A stretch of 64,000 bases of DNA from the NCBI RefSeq assembly GCF_036174265.1, contig NZ_CP108055.1, positions 5,332,001 to 5,396,000 on the forward strand, read 5' to 3'. The position numbers and the translations under genes were made by a program. Numbering within the stretch: the stretch's first letter is position 1; every line of letters starts with the position of its first letter. The stretch is from Streptomyces sp. NBC_00285 (GTDB lineage Bacteria; Actinomycetota; Actinomycetes; Streptomycetales; Streptomycetaceae). Of this stretch, positions 42,673 to 51,560 are shown piece by piece. The notes beneath the pieces were generated by a model. The model searched no databases, was not told the DNA's origin, and saw nothing but the letters and a program-made list of their open reading frames with translations.

Positions 42673-43392
42673 CTACTCCTCGCCCGCCAGCGTCAGCGAC
42701 CGCAGCTTCTGTCCCGCGTACCAGGTGGCGAGGACGGTCACCACGACCAGCAGCACCGTGGCCGTCGGCAGTCCGACGTCCGAGGTGACAAGGTCACCGC
42801 CGGCGACCTTGTGGGCGACGGCCAGCGACCACTGCTGGACGCTCAGCGTGCGCGCCCCGGCGACCAGGGAGCCGAACAGGGCCTCCCAGACCAGCGCGTA
42901 GACGAGCCCGAAGACCACCGCGTGCCGGGACACCGTACCGAGCAGCAGGAAGAGCGCCGCGTAGGCGATCGAGGAGACCAGCGCGGCCACCGTGTAGGCG
43001 ACGGCGATCTGCTGGCCGTTGCCGTTGAGGATGAGGCCCGCGATGAAGGTGGGCAGCGCCGAGAACACCATCGTGACGGCGATCGCGACGATCAGCTTGG
43101 TGAAGATGATCGTCGGGCGCTTGAGCGGCTTGGACAGCAGGTAGACCACCGAGCCGTCGTCGATCTCCGGTCCGATCGCGCCGGTGCCGGCGATGACACC
43201 GATGATCGGCACCATCGTGGCGAGCGCGAGCCCGCCCAGCAGGTCGGACGCGGTCTGGTCGTCGGCGCCGACCAGCGCGCGCACGATCACGGAGATCACG
43301 ATGAGCAGCAGGGGCAGGGCGCCCAGGATGAGGGCCCGGCGGCGGCCGAGCAGGGCCCGGTAGGTGAGTCGGGCGACTGTGGGGTCGTACAT
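42673..43392 (-). CDS. ABC-2 type transporter permease
   Basis: This 239-residue protein has six hydrophobic spans (for example LILGALPLLLIVISVIVRAL and TVLLVVVTVLATWYAGQKL) and the ABC2_membrane cytoplasmic motif GPEIDDGSVVYLLSKPLKR. It pairs with the ATPase whose stop is ten bases upstream. The pair is an exporter or membrane-stress transporter of unknown substrate. Confidence 0.88.
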   Translation of the reverse strand: MYDPTVARLTYRALLGRRRALILGALPLLLIVISVIVRALVGADDQTASDLLGGLALATMVPIIGVIAGTGAIGPEIDDGSVVYLLSKPLKRPTIIFTKLIVAIAVTMVFSALPTFIAGLILNGNGQQIAVAYTVAALVSSIAYAALFLLLGTVSRHAVVFGLVYALVWEALFGSLVAGARTLSVQQWSLAVAHKVAGGDLVTSDVGLPTATVLLVVVTVLATWYAGQKLRSLTLAGEE

Positions 43393-43402
43393 CTTGGGCC
43401 TC

Positions 43403-44314
43403 CTACGCCGCGACGAGATACGAGAAGACGGACTCGAGGGACTCGTCGGACGGCGAGACCGTGAGCAGCCGGATGCCGTGGTCGCGCGCGACCCTCGGCA
43501 GCAGCGCGGTGAAGCGGCCGAAGTCGACGGCCTGGATGTGCAGCGCGCCCTCGGCCAGGTCGACTTCGATGCCGGACGTCGACGGGTCGGCGATCAGCGC
43601 GGCCGCGAGGGCGCGGTCGTCACTGGAGCGCACCAGGTAGCGGTGCGGCCGGTCGGTCATCAGACGGCGGATCCGGCGGAAGTCACCGCTGGCCGCGTGC
43701 CGTCCGGCCACGACGACCTCGATGTGCCAGGCCAACTGCTCGACCTCTTCGAGGATGTGGGAGGAGAACAGGACCGTGCGGCCCTCGTCGCCCATGCGGC
43801 GCAGCAGGTCCATGAGCTGCATGCGCTGGCGCGGGTCCATGCCGTTGAAGGGTTCGTCGAGCAGGAGCAGCGACGGGTCGTGGACGAGCGCGCTCGCCAT
43901 CTTCACGCGCTGCCGCATGCCCTTGGAGTACGTCGAGATCTTGCGATCCTGCGCGTACTCCATCTCGACCGTGGCCAGGGCCTTCTGGGCGGCCTTGGCG
44001 CCGAGGCCGTGCAACTCGGCGTTGGCGACGACGAATTCGCGGCCGGTGAGGAAGTCGTACATCGCCTCACGCTCGGGGACGACGCCGATGTGCTTGTAGA
44101 TCTGTTCGTTGCGCCAGGTCGGCTGTCCGTCGAGGGTGACGGTGCCGGTGGAGGGGGCGAGGAAGCCGCCCATCATGTTGATGAGGGTGGACTTTCCGGC
44201 GCCGTTCGGGCCGAGCAGGCCGGTGACGCCGGGGCCGATGGTCATGGTGATGTCGTTGACGGCGACCACGTTGCCGAACCAGCGGGAGACATGGTCGATC
44301 TGGAGCGTGGTCAC
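43403..44314 (-). CDS. ABC transporter ATP-binding protein
   Basis: GTG 44314 overlaps the preceding permease stop. In 303 residues are Walker A GPNGAGKST, the signature YSKGMRQR and Walker B LLLLDEPFNGMD, with the H-loop in LFSSHILEEVE. A C-terminal domain of about 90 residues follows the ATPase core. It is the DrrA/CcmA-type ATPase of the second pair in the operon. Confidence 0.93.
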   Translation of the reverse strand: MTTLQIDHVSRWFGNVVAVNDITMTIGPGVTGLLGPNGAGKSTLINMMGGFLAPSTGTVTLDGQPTWRNEQIYKHIGVVPEREAMYDFLTGREFVVANAELHGLGAKAAQKALATVEMEYAQDRKISTYSKGMRQRVKMASALVHDPSLLLLDEPFNGMDPRQRMQLMDLLRRMGDEGRTVLFSSHILEEVEQLAWHIEVVVAGRHAASGDFRRIRRLMTDRPHRYLVRSSDDRALAAALIADPSTSGIEVDLAEGALHIQAVDFGRFTALLPRVARDHGIRLLTVSPSDESLESVFSYLVAA

Positions 44315-45219
44315 AGTCCCACCTTCTTGTAGCGGCGCAGCAGGAGGCCGTAGCTCGCCGCGATCAGGCCCAGTACGGCGAGGACGTAGACGACTCCTTC
44401 GCCGTTGCTCGGGGCCACCGCGCCGGGGAACGCCGAGTGCGCGCCGAGGAACGCGGACTGGAGTCCGTCGATGAGCGTGACCGGTGAGAACAGGCCGATC
44501 CACGGGACGGCGCTGGAGCTGCCCTGGGTGTCGGCGATGGCCTGGAGGGTGGAGACCGCGCCGTAGGAGATGGTCATGACGGCGATCACGGCCGCGATGC
44601 CGAAGCCGCGGCGCGGCGTGACCGAGGCGATGACCAGGCCGATGCCGGCGAAGAGCAGCGAGAGCAGTGCCACGGAGACGAGTCCCTGCCCGAATCCCTC
44701 GGTCTGGTCGGAGAAGTCCAGCTTGGCCAGCAGCGCGCCCACATAGAGCACGACCAGCGGGGCCGCGGTGAGGACGAACATCGCCGAGGCCAGCGCCGCG
44801 TACTTCGCGCGCACGTAGTCCGCGGTCTCGATGGGCCGCGAGAAGTACAGCGGCACGGTCTTGAAGCGCAGGTCGCGCGAGACGGACTGGGGTGCCTGCG
44901 AGGCAACGTACAGACTGATGACGGCCTGCATGATGATCGCGTAGCGCGTGTAGTCGACCGGCAGGTCCTTCGCCTTCGTGGCGACCGCGACGGCCACCAT
45001 GATGGCCGCGGGCACGCACATCACGACGAACAGCAGCATCGGCAGCACCTTGGACTTGACCGAACGGCCGAGGCCGTAGGCGCCGCGCAGGGACTGCGAG
45101 TAGAGCGAGCGGGTCGCGTAGGAACGGCCGAGACGGGCGCCGTCGTAGGTGCGGTAGCCGATGTTGTGGATGCGGGTCTGGTCACCCGACGGTGGTGCTG
45201 CGGAGTGCTCAATTGCCAT
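44311..45219 (-). CDS. ABC-2 type transporter permease
   Basis: The 302-residue protein has a cytoplasmic N-terminus (RIHNIGYRTYDGARLGR, a conserved actinobacterial ABC-2 motif) and six membrane spans. RDLRFKTVPLYFSRPIE is the motif equivalent to the one in the partner permease at 42673. Its start overlaps the end of the upstream ATPase by 11 bases and its stop overlaps the next ATPase, showing tight coupling. Confidence 0.9.
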   Translation of the reverse strand: MAIEHSAAPPSGDQTRIHNIGYRTYDGARLGRSYATRSLYSQSLRGAYGLGRSVKSKVLPMLLFVVMCVPAAIMVAVAVATKAKDLPVDYTRYAIIMQAVISLYVASQAPQSVSRDLRFKTVPLYFSRPIETADYVRAKYAALASAMFVLTAAPLVVLYVGALLAKLDFSDQTEGFGQGLVSVALLSLLFAGIGLVIASVTPRRGFGIAAVIAVMTISYGAVSTLQAIADTQGSSSAVPWIGLFSPVTLIDGLQSAFLGAHSAFPGAVAPSNGEGVVYVLAVLGLIAASYGLLLRRYKKVGL

Positions 45220-46216
45220 GGCCGACCGCCTCCTTCCGCTGGTCTTCGTCGCTCATGTCGGTGCTCATGCCGGTGTTCTTGTCCTCGCTCGTGAAGACTT
45301 CCGAGATGTGGTGCCTGCGCTGTTCCATGCGAACCAGGCCGAGGCCGAGATCGGCCACCACGTCCCGGACGACGTCATAGGTCTCCTCGCCCTGCGCGGT
45401 CAGCAGCAGGACGTGGCCGGCGCCCGGCAGGCCGCTCGGGGATTCGAGGATCTCCACCCCGCGCGCGTGCAGCACCTCGCGCACCGCGCGGGTGCCGTCC
45501 GGGTGCTCGTCGGTGTCGGTGACCTCGACCGCGAGGGTCGTCGTCATCTGGGTGAAGTCGGTGGTGGAACTGGAGCGCAGGAGCTTGCCACCGTCGATGA
45601 CGACGACGTGGTCGCAGGTGCGCTCCAACTCGCCCAGCAGGTGCGAGGTGACCAGGACCGAGATGCCGAAGTCGGTGTAGATACGGCGGATCAGACCCAG
45701 CATGTCGTCGCGGCCCACCGGGTCGAGCCCGTTGGTCGGCTCGTCCAGGAAGACCAGCTGCGGGTCGTGGACCAGGGCCTGCGCCAGCTTCACGCGCTGC
45801 TTCATGCCGGTCGAGTAGCCGCCGATGGGGCGATAGCGCTCCTCGTACAGACCGACATGGCGCAGCGTGTCCGCGGTGCGCTCGCGAGCGGCGGTGGGCG
45901 GCAGGCCGGACATGCGGGCCATGTGCACGACGAACTCGGTGGCCGAGACGTCCGGCGGCAGGCAGTCGTGCTCCGGCATGTAGCCGACCCGCTCGCGGAT
46001 GTCGGCGCCCTTGGTCGCGACGTCGAGGCCGAGCACTTCGGCACGGCCCTCGGTGGCGGGGGACAGACCCAACAGGATCTTGATCATGGTGGACTTGCCG
46101 GCTCCGTTGGCTCCGACGAGTCCGGTCACACCGGGTCCGACGTCCAAGGAGAGCCGGTCAAGCGCGGTCACCCGGGGGAACCGCTTGCTCAGGCTTTCGG
46201 TCGCGATCACAGTCAC
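45209..46216 (-). CDS. ABC transporter ATP-binding protein
   Basis: GTG 46216 is preferred; with little ribosome site before it, the mRNA may be leaderless. Walker A is GANGAGKST, the signature YSTGMKQR, Walker B LVFLDEPTNGLD and the H-loop SHLLGELE. The 335-residue chain ends in an Asp/Glu/Lys-rich tail. It is the first gene of a four-gene operon with two ATPase-permease pairs, which look like an ancient tandem duplication. Confidence 0.93.
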   Translation of the reverse strand: MTVIATESLSKRFPRVTALDRLSLDVGPGVTGLVGANGAGKSTMIKILLGLSPATEGRAEVLGLDVATKGADIRERVGYMPEHDCLPPDVSATEFVVHMARMSGLPPTAARERTADTLRHVGLYEERYRPIGGYSTGMKQRVKLAQALVHDPQLVFLDEPTNGLDPVGRDDMLGLIRRIYTDFGISVLVTSHLLGELERTCDHVVVIDGGKLLRSSSTTDFTQMTTTLAVEVTDTDEHPDGTRAVREVLHARGVEILESPSGLPGAGHVLLLTAQGEETYDVVRDVVADLGLGLVRMEQRRHHISEVFTSEDKNTGMSTDMSDEDQRKEAVGHGN

Positions 46217-46464
46217 GTCATAGACGGTAGTGACACGGACCACTCAGGTCGTCACCCCGCAGAGCTGCATCGGCATCAGACTCCAGAGGTACGGGCACCT
46301 AAGGGTCACCCTGAGGTCGAACATCCCGGCCTCCGTTTTCCACATCGGCGGGGTTGTCCACAGGCGGACCCGGCCCTATTGACGCAGCCTCTGACGACTG
46401 TCACATTCGCCAGTGTCAGGTTACGGACGCGTACCGCAGTCGACGGGGACGGGGACGGGGTGGC

Positions 46465-47317
46465 ATGACGACGGCTGTGAACAGCGAACTCTCCACACGA
46501 TTGCGGGGATTCAGGCAGGTCCAGCGGCTCGCGTACGAGTGCGCGGAGGCGGTAGCGGCCCGTCTGGAACCCGGCGTGACCGAGCGGCAGGCCGCCCGGA
46601 TGCAGCGCACGTGGCTGCGCGAGCACGGCGTACGGGACTGGTTCCACCTGCCCTTCGCCTGGTTCGGGGACCGCACGGCGTTCACGGACTTCCGCATCCC
46701 GCTCCAGTTCTTCCCCACCGGCCGCCGCCTGGAGCCCGGGATGCCGTTCATCCTGGACATGGCCCCCGTGTACAAGGGCTTCACCGCGGACGTCGGCTAC
46801 TCCGGATCCCTCGGGATCAACCCCGTCCAGGCCCGGCTGGCGGCCGACCTGAAGGCACACCGCGAACTGATCCTTCGCGAGGTCCGCGAGCGGCGGTCCC
46901 TGCGGGAGATCTACCAGGACGCGGACCGGCTCATGGTCCGCCAGGGCTACGCCAACCGGCACCGCGCGTACCCCTTCGGCGTGATCGCTCACAAAGTCGA
47001 CCAGGTGGACCAGGTCGAGCAGCGCCGCTGGGCACCGCATGTCCTCGGGTTCGGCACCCGCGCTCTCAAGGGCCTGGCCGCGGACGCCCTGCGTGGCCAC
47101 CGGGAGGGCTGGTCCCCCCTGTGGTCGCCGTACCGTTTCTCCGACCACCCGCCCACAGCCGGGCCTGTGGGCGGTCGAACCCCACCTCGGATTCCGGGGC
47201 ACCGGCGCGAAGTTCGAGGAGATCCTGGTCGTGACCGACTCCCGGGACCCGCAGCAGAGCGCCTTCTGGCTCGACGACGATCTGCCGCACGTGCGGCGCT
47301 GGGCGGAGGAGAAGTGA
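46465..47317 (+). pseudogene. M24 family metallopeptidase, frameshifted
   Basis: ATG 46465 (GACGGGGTGG upstream) starts an M24 protein. Metal ligands Asp appear in FILDMAPVYKGFTADVGYSG and His in GVIAHKVD. After FSDHPP the frame changes: GLWAVEPHLGFRGTGAKFEE, with the last two Glu ligands, and the terminus RRWAEEK are in another frame. One extra C in CCGCCCACAG (47151-47156) explains it. Without it the protein would be about 283 residues and stop at 47317, overlapping the next start. It is either a recent pseudogene or a sequence error. Unshifted, the frame runs on into the next gene. Confidence 0.75.
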
Positions 47318-49071
47318 CCCTGCTCGAAGGTGCGCGGGAGCGCCGGGTACGGACCGGCGGTGTCGACCTTTGCGTGGCCGAACTGGGAGACCCGGCGCAG
47401 CCAACCGTGGTCCTGGTGCACGGCTACCCGGACAGCAAGGAGGTGTGGTCGCAGGTGGCCGTCCGCCTCGCCGACCGCTTCCACGTCGTCCTCTACGACG
47501 TCCGCGGCCACGGCCGCTCCACGGCACCGAAGCCACTGCGCGGCGGATTCACCCTGGAAAAGCTGACGGACGACTTCCTGGCCGTGGTCGACGCGGTCAG
47601 CCCCGACCGCCCGGTGCACCTCGTCGGGCACGACTGGGGCTCGGTCCAGTCCTGGGAGTTCGTCACCGTCCGGCGCACCAAGGACCGCATCGCCTCCTTC
47701 ACCTCGATGTCCGGGCCGTCCCTCGACCACTTCGGCCACTGGATCGCGGGACGCCTCAAGCGCCCCACCCCGCGCAGGGTCGGCCAGCTGCTCGGCCAGG
47801 GCGCCAAATCCTGGTACGTCTACCTGCTGCACACCCCCGGCCTGCCCGAACTGGCCTGGCGCGGTCCCCTCGGCACGATCTGGCCCCGCCTCCTGGAGCG
47901 CGTCGAGAAGGTCCCCGCCGACGGCTATCCGACCTCCTCGCTGCCGACAGACGCGGCCCACGGCGCCTGGCTGTACCGGGACAACGTCCGACCCCGGCTG
48001 CGCCACCCGCGCGCCGACGCGTACGCACACGCGCCCGTGCAGCTCATCACGCCCCTTGGTGACGCCTTCCTCTCCGAGAAGCTCTACGACGATCTCGGCC
48101 ACTGGGTGCCGCGGCTGACCCGGCGCGCCCTCCCCGCCAAGCACTGGATCCCGCGCTCCCGCCCCGACCAGCTGTCGGCGTGGATCACGGAGTTCGTGAC
48201 GTCCGTCGAAGAAGGCCGCAGCACCGCTCAGGCGACCGGGAAGTACGCCGACCGGTTCGGCGGACAGCTCGTCCTGGTCACCGGCGCCGGCAGTGGCATC
48301 GGACGGGCCACGGCGTTCGCCTTCGCCGAGGCAGGCGCCCGCGTGGTGGCCGTCGACCGGGACGCCGAGGCCGCCGCCCGTACCGCCGAACTGTCCCGGC
48401 TGGTCGGCGCCCCTTCGGCGTGGGCGGAGACGGTGGACGTCTCCGACGAGCAGGCCATGGAGAAACTCGCCGCCAGGGTCGCCGCCGAGTACGGCGTGGT
48501 GGACGTCCTCGTGAACAACGCCGGGATCGGCCTGGGCGGTTCCTTCTTCGACACCACGACCGAGGACTGGAAGAAGGTCCTCGACGTCAACCTGTGGGGC
48601 GTCATCCACGGCTGCCGGCTCTTCGGGAAGCAGATGGCCGACCGCGGACAGGGCGGCCACATCGTCAACACCGCCTCGGCGGCCGCCTATCAGCCCTCCA
48701 AGGCCCTGTCCGCCTACGGCACCTCCAAAGCGGCCGTCCTCATGCTCAGCGAGAGCCTGCGCGCGGAACTGGCGGGGCAGGGGATCGGTGTCTCGGCGAT
48801 CTGCCCCGGCTTCGTCAACACCAACATCACCTCCACCGCGCGCTTCGCGGGCGTCGACGCCGACGAGGAGAAACGCCGCCAGAAACGCGCGGCCCGCCTC
48901 TACGGGTTGCGCAACTACCCGCCGGAGAAGGTCGCCGACGCCATCCTCAGGGCCGTCGTGCGCAACCAGGCCGTCGTCCCGGTCACACCCGAGGCACGCG
49001 CCGCGCGCACCCTGGCGCGGTGGGCGCCGAAGGCACTCCGGGCGATCGCACGGCTGGAGCCCCCGCTGTGA
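47314..49071 (+). CDS. EphD-like epoxide hydrolase / short-chain dehydrogenase fusion
   Basis: GTG 47314 overlaps the peptidase stop. Residues 1-300 are an alpha/beta hydrolase with LVHGYPDSKE and nucleophile motif HLVGHDWGSV, where Asp (not Ser) marks an epoxide hydrolase. Residues about 315-585 are an SDR with TGAGSGIGRA, NNAGIG, the catalytic Ser in NTASAAAY and YGTSKAAV (Tyr-x3-Lys). The layout and 585-residue length match mycobacterial EphD, linked to lipid processing. In Streptomyces the substrate is unknown. Conversion of an epoxide to a diol and then oxidation is a reasonable guess. Confidence 0.9.
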   Translation: MTLLEGARERRVRTGGVDLCVAELGDPAQPTVVLVHGYPDSKEVWSQVAVRLADRFHVVLYDVRGHGRSTAPKPLRGGFTLEKLTDDFLAVVDAVSPDRPVHLVGHDWGSVQSWEFVTVRRTKDRIASFTSMSGPSLDHFGHWIAGRLKRPTPRRVGQLLGQGAKSWYVYLLHTPGLPELAWRGPLGTIWPRLLERVEKVPADGYPTSSLPTDAAHGAWLYRDNVRPRLRHPRADAYAHAPVQLITPLGDAFLSEKLYDDLGHWVPRLTRRALPAKHWIPRSRPDQLSAWITEFVTSVEEGRSTAQATGKYADRFGGQLVLVTGAGSGIGRATAFAFAEAGARVVAVDRDAEAAARTAELSRLVGAPSAWAETVDVSDEQAMEKLAARVAAEYGVVDVLVNNAGIGLGGSFFDTTTEDWKKVLDVNLWGVIHGCRLFGKQMADRGQGGHIVNTASAAAYQPSKALSAYGTSKAAVLMLSESLRAELAGQGIGVSAICPGFVNTNITSTARFAGVDADEEKRRQKRAARLYGLRNYPPEKVADAILRAVVRNQAVVPVTPEARAARTLARWAPKALRAIARLEPPL

Positions 49072-49369
49072 GCCACGAGACCACTGCGCGTTGGGCGCCT
49101 TCCGTGTCCTTGGCGCCCTTTCAACGATCCCGAATCCCCCCGCACCGAACCCCCGGTGAGCCCATCGGGACTCGCATCACCGGGTACGCCGGCTTCCTCT
49201 TCGAGCGGCCGCTCGGCGAGCGTCCACCGCTCAACGCGCCCATACCCGCGCGTGAGGAACCGTGCTTCCGGCGGTCCCACCCCTCGGGGGAGCGCGCGTC
49301 AAGCCGGGTGACCGAGCACTCGAAGCGGCCACCGGCGGCCAGGGCGGCCGGGTCAACGGCGGTGTACGG
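49072..49369. other. Spacer upstream of the MerR gene, no gene seen
   Basis: The MerR reading frame is open back to 49262 but has no good start before 49352-49370. The segment holds presumed promoter sequence, and no strong terminator follows the EphD-like gene. Confidence 0.3.
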
Positions 49370-50332
49370 GTGAGCGACGGTGGGCCGCAGGCCGGCTCAG
49401 GCGACGGGCCCGCCTACCGGATCGAGGACCTCGCCCACCTCAGCGGCGCCACCGTCCGCACCATCCGCGCCTACCAGGACCGCGGCCTGCTCCCCCGCCC
49501 CGAGCGCCGTGGCCGGGCCAACATCTACACGCACACCCACCTCGCTCGGCTGCGCCAGATCGCCGACCTCCTCGACCGCGGCTACACCCTGGCCTCCATC
49601 AAGGAACTCCTGGAGGCCTACGACTCCGGCCGCGGCCTCGGCGGGGTCCTCGGACTGGTTGCCGAGGTGGACGGCCCGTGGACCGACGAGGAGACCGTAC
49701 GGATCTCCCGCGCCGAGCTGGAGGAACGCTTCGGTGGCTCCCCCGACGAAGCGGCGGTCGCCGAAGCCGTGGAACTCGGCATACTGGAGCCGGTCCCCGG
49801 CGACGACTCCTTCCTCGTGCCGAGCCCCCAAGAGCTCGCCGTGGCCGTCGAGTTGCACATGGCCGGGGTCCCCCTCTCCGCGATCTCCAGCCACCTGCGG
49901 GAGTTGAGGGGCCAGGTCGAGCACATCGCGGCCCGCTTCCTGGAGTTCACCACCGAGCACGTCTTCGCCCGCTACCTGGAGGGACCGCACCACCCGACCG
50001 ACGCGGACGCCACCGAGGCGGCCTCACTCGTACGCCGGCTGCGGCCGCTCGCGCAGCAGACCGTCGACGCGGAACTCGCGCGAGCGATGCGGCTGTTGGC
50101 GGTACGACACCTGCGCCGGCACCTGGGGACGGAAGGACCGCCGGCGAGCCGTCCCACGTCACGTTCCGTGGCCGTGCCCGAGGAGACAATACGGGCGGTG
50201 GAGGAGCTGGTTGGGGCAGAGCGGGCGGCGGAGTTCTTCGCGCTGGCGGCTGAACGGGAGGTGCGGGCAAGGGGGTTGGACGCGCTCACGTCAAACTGGC
50301 TCCCCCCAGTCGATCTTGACGAAGGGGGCTGA
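49370..50332 (+). CDS. MerR family transcriptional regulator
   Basis: The start is taken as GTG 49370 (320 residues). The winged helix reads YRIEDLAHLSGATVRTIRAY, with QDRGLLPRPERRGRANIYT and RLRQIADLLDRGYTLASIKE, the classic MerR DNA-binding domain. The long C-terminal part (about 110-320) is unlike metal-binding MerR domains; it has two helical blocks and may bind a hydrophobic ligand. It may control the EphD-like gene upstream. Confidence 0.9.
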   Translation: MSDGGPQAGSGDGPAYRIEDLAHLSGATVRTIRAYQDRGLLPRPERRGRANIYTHTHLARLRQIADLLDRGYTLASIKELLEAYDSGRGLGGVLGLVAEVDGPWTDEETVRISRAELEERFGGSPDEAAVAEAVELGILEPVPGDDSFLVPSPQELAVAVELHMAGVPLSAISSHLRELRGQVEHIAARFLEFTTEHVFARYLEGPHHPTDADATEAASLVRRLRPLAQQTVDAELARAMRLLAVRHLRRHLGTEGPPASRPTSRSVAVPEETIRAVEELVGAERAAEFFALAAEREVRARGLDALTSNWLPPVDLDEGG

Positions 50333-50344
50333 CATGACAGGGAG

Positions 50345-50398
50345 TTGTCCACAGAAACGCCAAGTAGCCTGTGGATAACTACAGTTGGTTGTGGACCA
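50345..50398. other. DnaA-box cluster upstream of kptA
   Basis: TTGTCCACA (50345-50353), inverted TGTGGATAA (50370-50378) and near-consensus TGTGGACCA (50390-50398) lie in 54 bases between merR and kptA. Two are perfect DnaA boxes facing each other. Confidence 0.65.
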
Positions 50399-50454
50399 AA
50401 CATCCGGGTCAAAATCATTCGCGTGATCCGCGTCTCTCCCGGCACCCTGGCGGG

Positions 50455-51027
50455 ATGAACGAGAGCAAGCCACGCGAGATGGACGAGAGACGCACCGTGA
50501 AGGTGTCGAAGTACCTCTCGAAGCATCTGCGCCATCAACCCGAACGGATCGGGCTCACACTCGACGAGGCCGGCTGGGTCGAGATCGACGTACTGCTCAC
50601 CGCAGCCGCCGCACACACCTTCCGCATCACCCGTGAAGAACTGGACCATGTCGTCGCCGCCAACGACAAACAGCGCTTCGCCATCGAGGGCACCCGGATC
50701 CGCGCCAGCCAGGGCCACAGCATCGAAATCGACCTCGGACTCACCCCGGCGACCCCGCCGCCGTACCTCTACCACGGCACCGTGGCCCGCAACCTGGACG
50801 CGATCCGTGCCGAAGGGCTGCGCCCCATGAACCGGCACGACGTGCACCTGTCACCCGACCGAGAGACCGCGACCCGGGTCGGCTCCCGTCGCGGCCGGCC
50901 CGTCGTGCTCTCCGTGGACGCGGGAGCCATGCACCACGACGGCCATGTCTTCCACGTCAGCGCGAACGGGGTGTGGCTGACCAAGAGCGTGCCACCTCGC
51001 TACCTGCGCCTCCCCGAGTCGCACTGA
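50455..51027 (+). CDS. kptA: RNA 2'-phosphotransferase (Tpt1/KptA)
   Basis: The 190-residue protein has the KptA N-terminal KVSKYLSKHLRHQPE (Arg-His pair), IRASQGHSIEIDLGL, YLYHGTVARNLDAI, VHLSPDRETATRVG and the C-terminal VLSVDAG region. The enzyme moves a 2'-phosphate from RNA to NAD, which in eukaryotes finishes tRNA splicing. Bacteria with KptA do not splice tRNA that way, and its RNA or small-molecule target is unsettled. An adjacent small gene of unknown function follows in the same direction. Confidence 0.93.
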   Translation: MNESKPREMDERRTVKVSKYLSKHLRHQPERIGLTLDEAGWVEIDVLLTAAAAHTFRITREELDHVVAANDKQRFAIEGTRIRASQGHSIEIDLGLTPATPPPYLYHGTVARNLDAIRAEGLRPMNRHDVHLSPDRETATRVGSRRGRPVVLSVDAGAMHHDGHVFHVSANGVWLTKSVPPRYLRLPESH

Positions 51028-51052
51028 ACCCCCACGGGAGATGATCGACGCC

Positions 51053-51508
51053 ATGGACCACGGCATGGACCACCTCCCCACCACCGAGGCCGCCGTCACC
51101 ACGCTCCGCGCCCTCGCCGCCCGGTACGGGCTCACGATCGAGGTGACCCACGACATCGGAGCCGACCAGACCTCCCGCCGCAGTGCAGCGGGCGTCGGCG
51201 TCACCACCGACCCTGACGGCACCCTGCCCCACGAGGCCTACGTCGAACTCGGCGGCCGCCCCCAGGTGGACGTGCGGCTCTTCGCGGACGACGACGCCCT
51301 GATCACCGTCGACGGAGTCGAGTGCCCGGACATCGCCCGTGACGACGTCCCCGCCTTCCTCTGCGCTCTCTACGAGGGCCACGCCTGGGTGAAAACCCGC
51401 CGCTTCCCGCCGGGCCGCTTCTTGATGATCCCGCTGCCGGGTGACCGCGTGCACAAGGAGTTCATCCTGGCCGGGCTCAGCCCATGGCTCAACGGCCGCA
51501 CACGGTGA
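51053..51508 (+). CDS. Conserved hypothetical protein
   Basis: ATG 51053 lies 12 bases after GGGAG; ATG 51041 is the alternative but touches the ribosome site. The 151-residue acidic protein has no membrane span or signal peptide. Visible features are LRALAARYGLTIEV and AFLCALYEGHAWVKTRRFPPG. Content resembles a small alpha/beta fold, but no family is recognised. It probably shares a transcript with kptA. Confidence 0.65.
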   Translation: MDHGMDHLPTTEAAVTTLRALAARYGLTIEVTHDIGADQTSRRSAAGVGVTTDPDGTLPHEAYVELGGRPQVDVRLFADDDALITVDGVECPDIARDDVPAFLCALYEGHAWVKTRRFPPGRFLMIPLPGDRVHKEFILAGLSPWLNGRTR

Positions 51509-51519
51509 CCATGAGTCAC

Positions 51520-51535
51520 TGTTTCACGTGAAACA
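51520..51535. other. parS (ParB binding site), perfect
   Basis: TGTTTCACGTGAAACA is the full 16-base parS palindrome. It lies between the hypothetical gene and the LLM oxidoreductase. Confidence 0.93.
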
Positions 51536-51560
51536 CGGCCCGGCGCATACGCTCGGACAC

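Noticed and set aside
46354..49071. Single 905-residue M24-hydrolase-SDR fusion
   Set aside because: The M24 C-terminus with its metal ligands continues in another frame and stops at 47317 exactly overlapping a GTG start. A one-base frameshift is the simpler reading.
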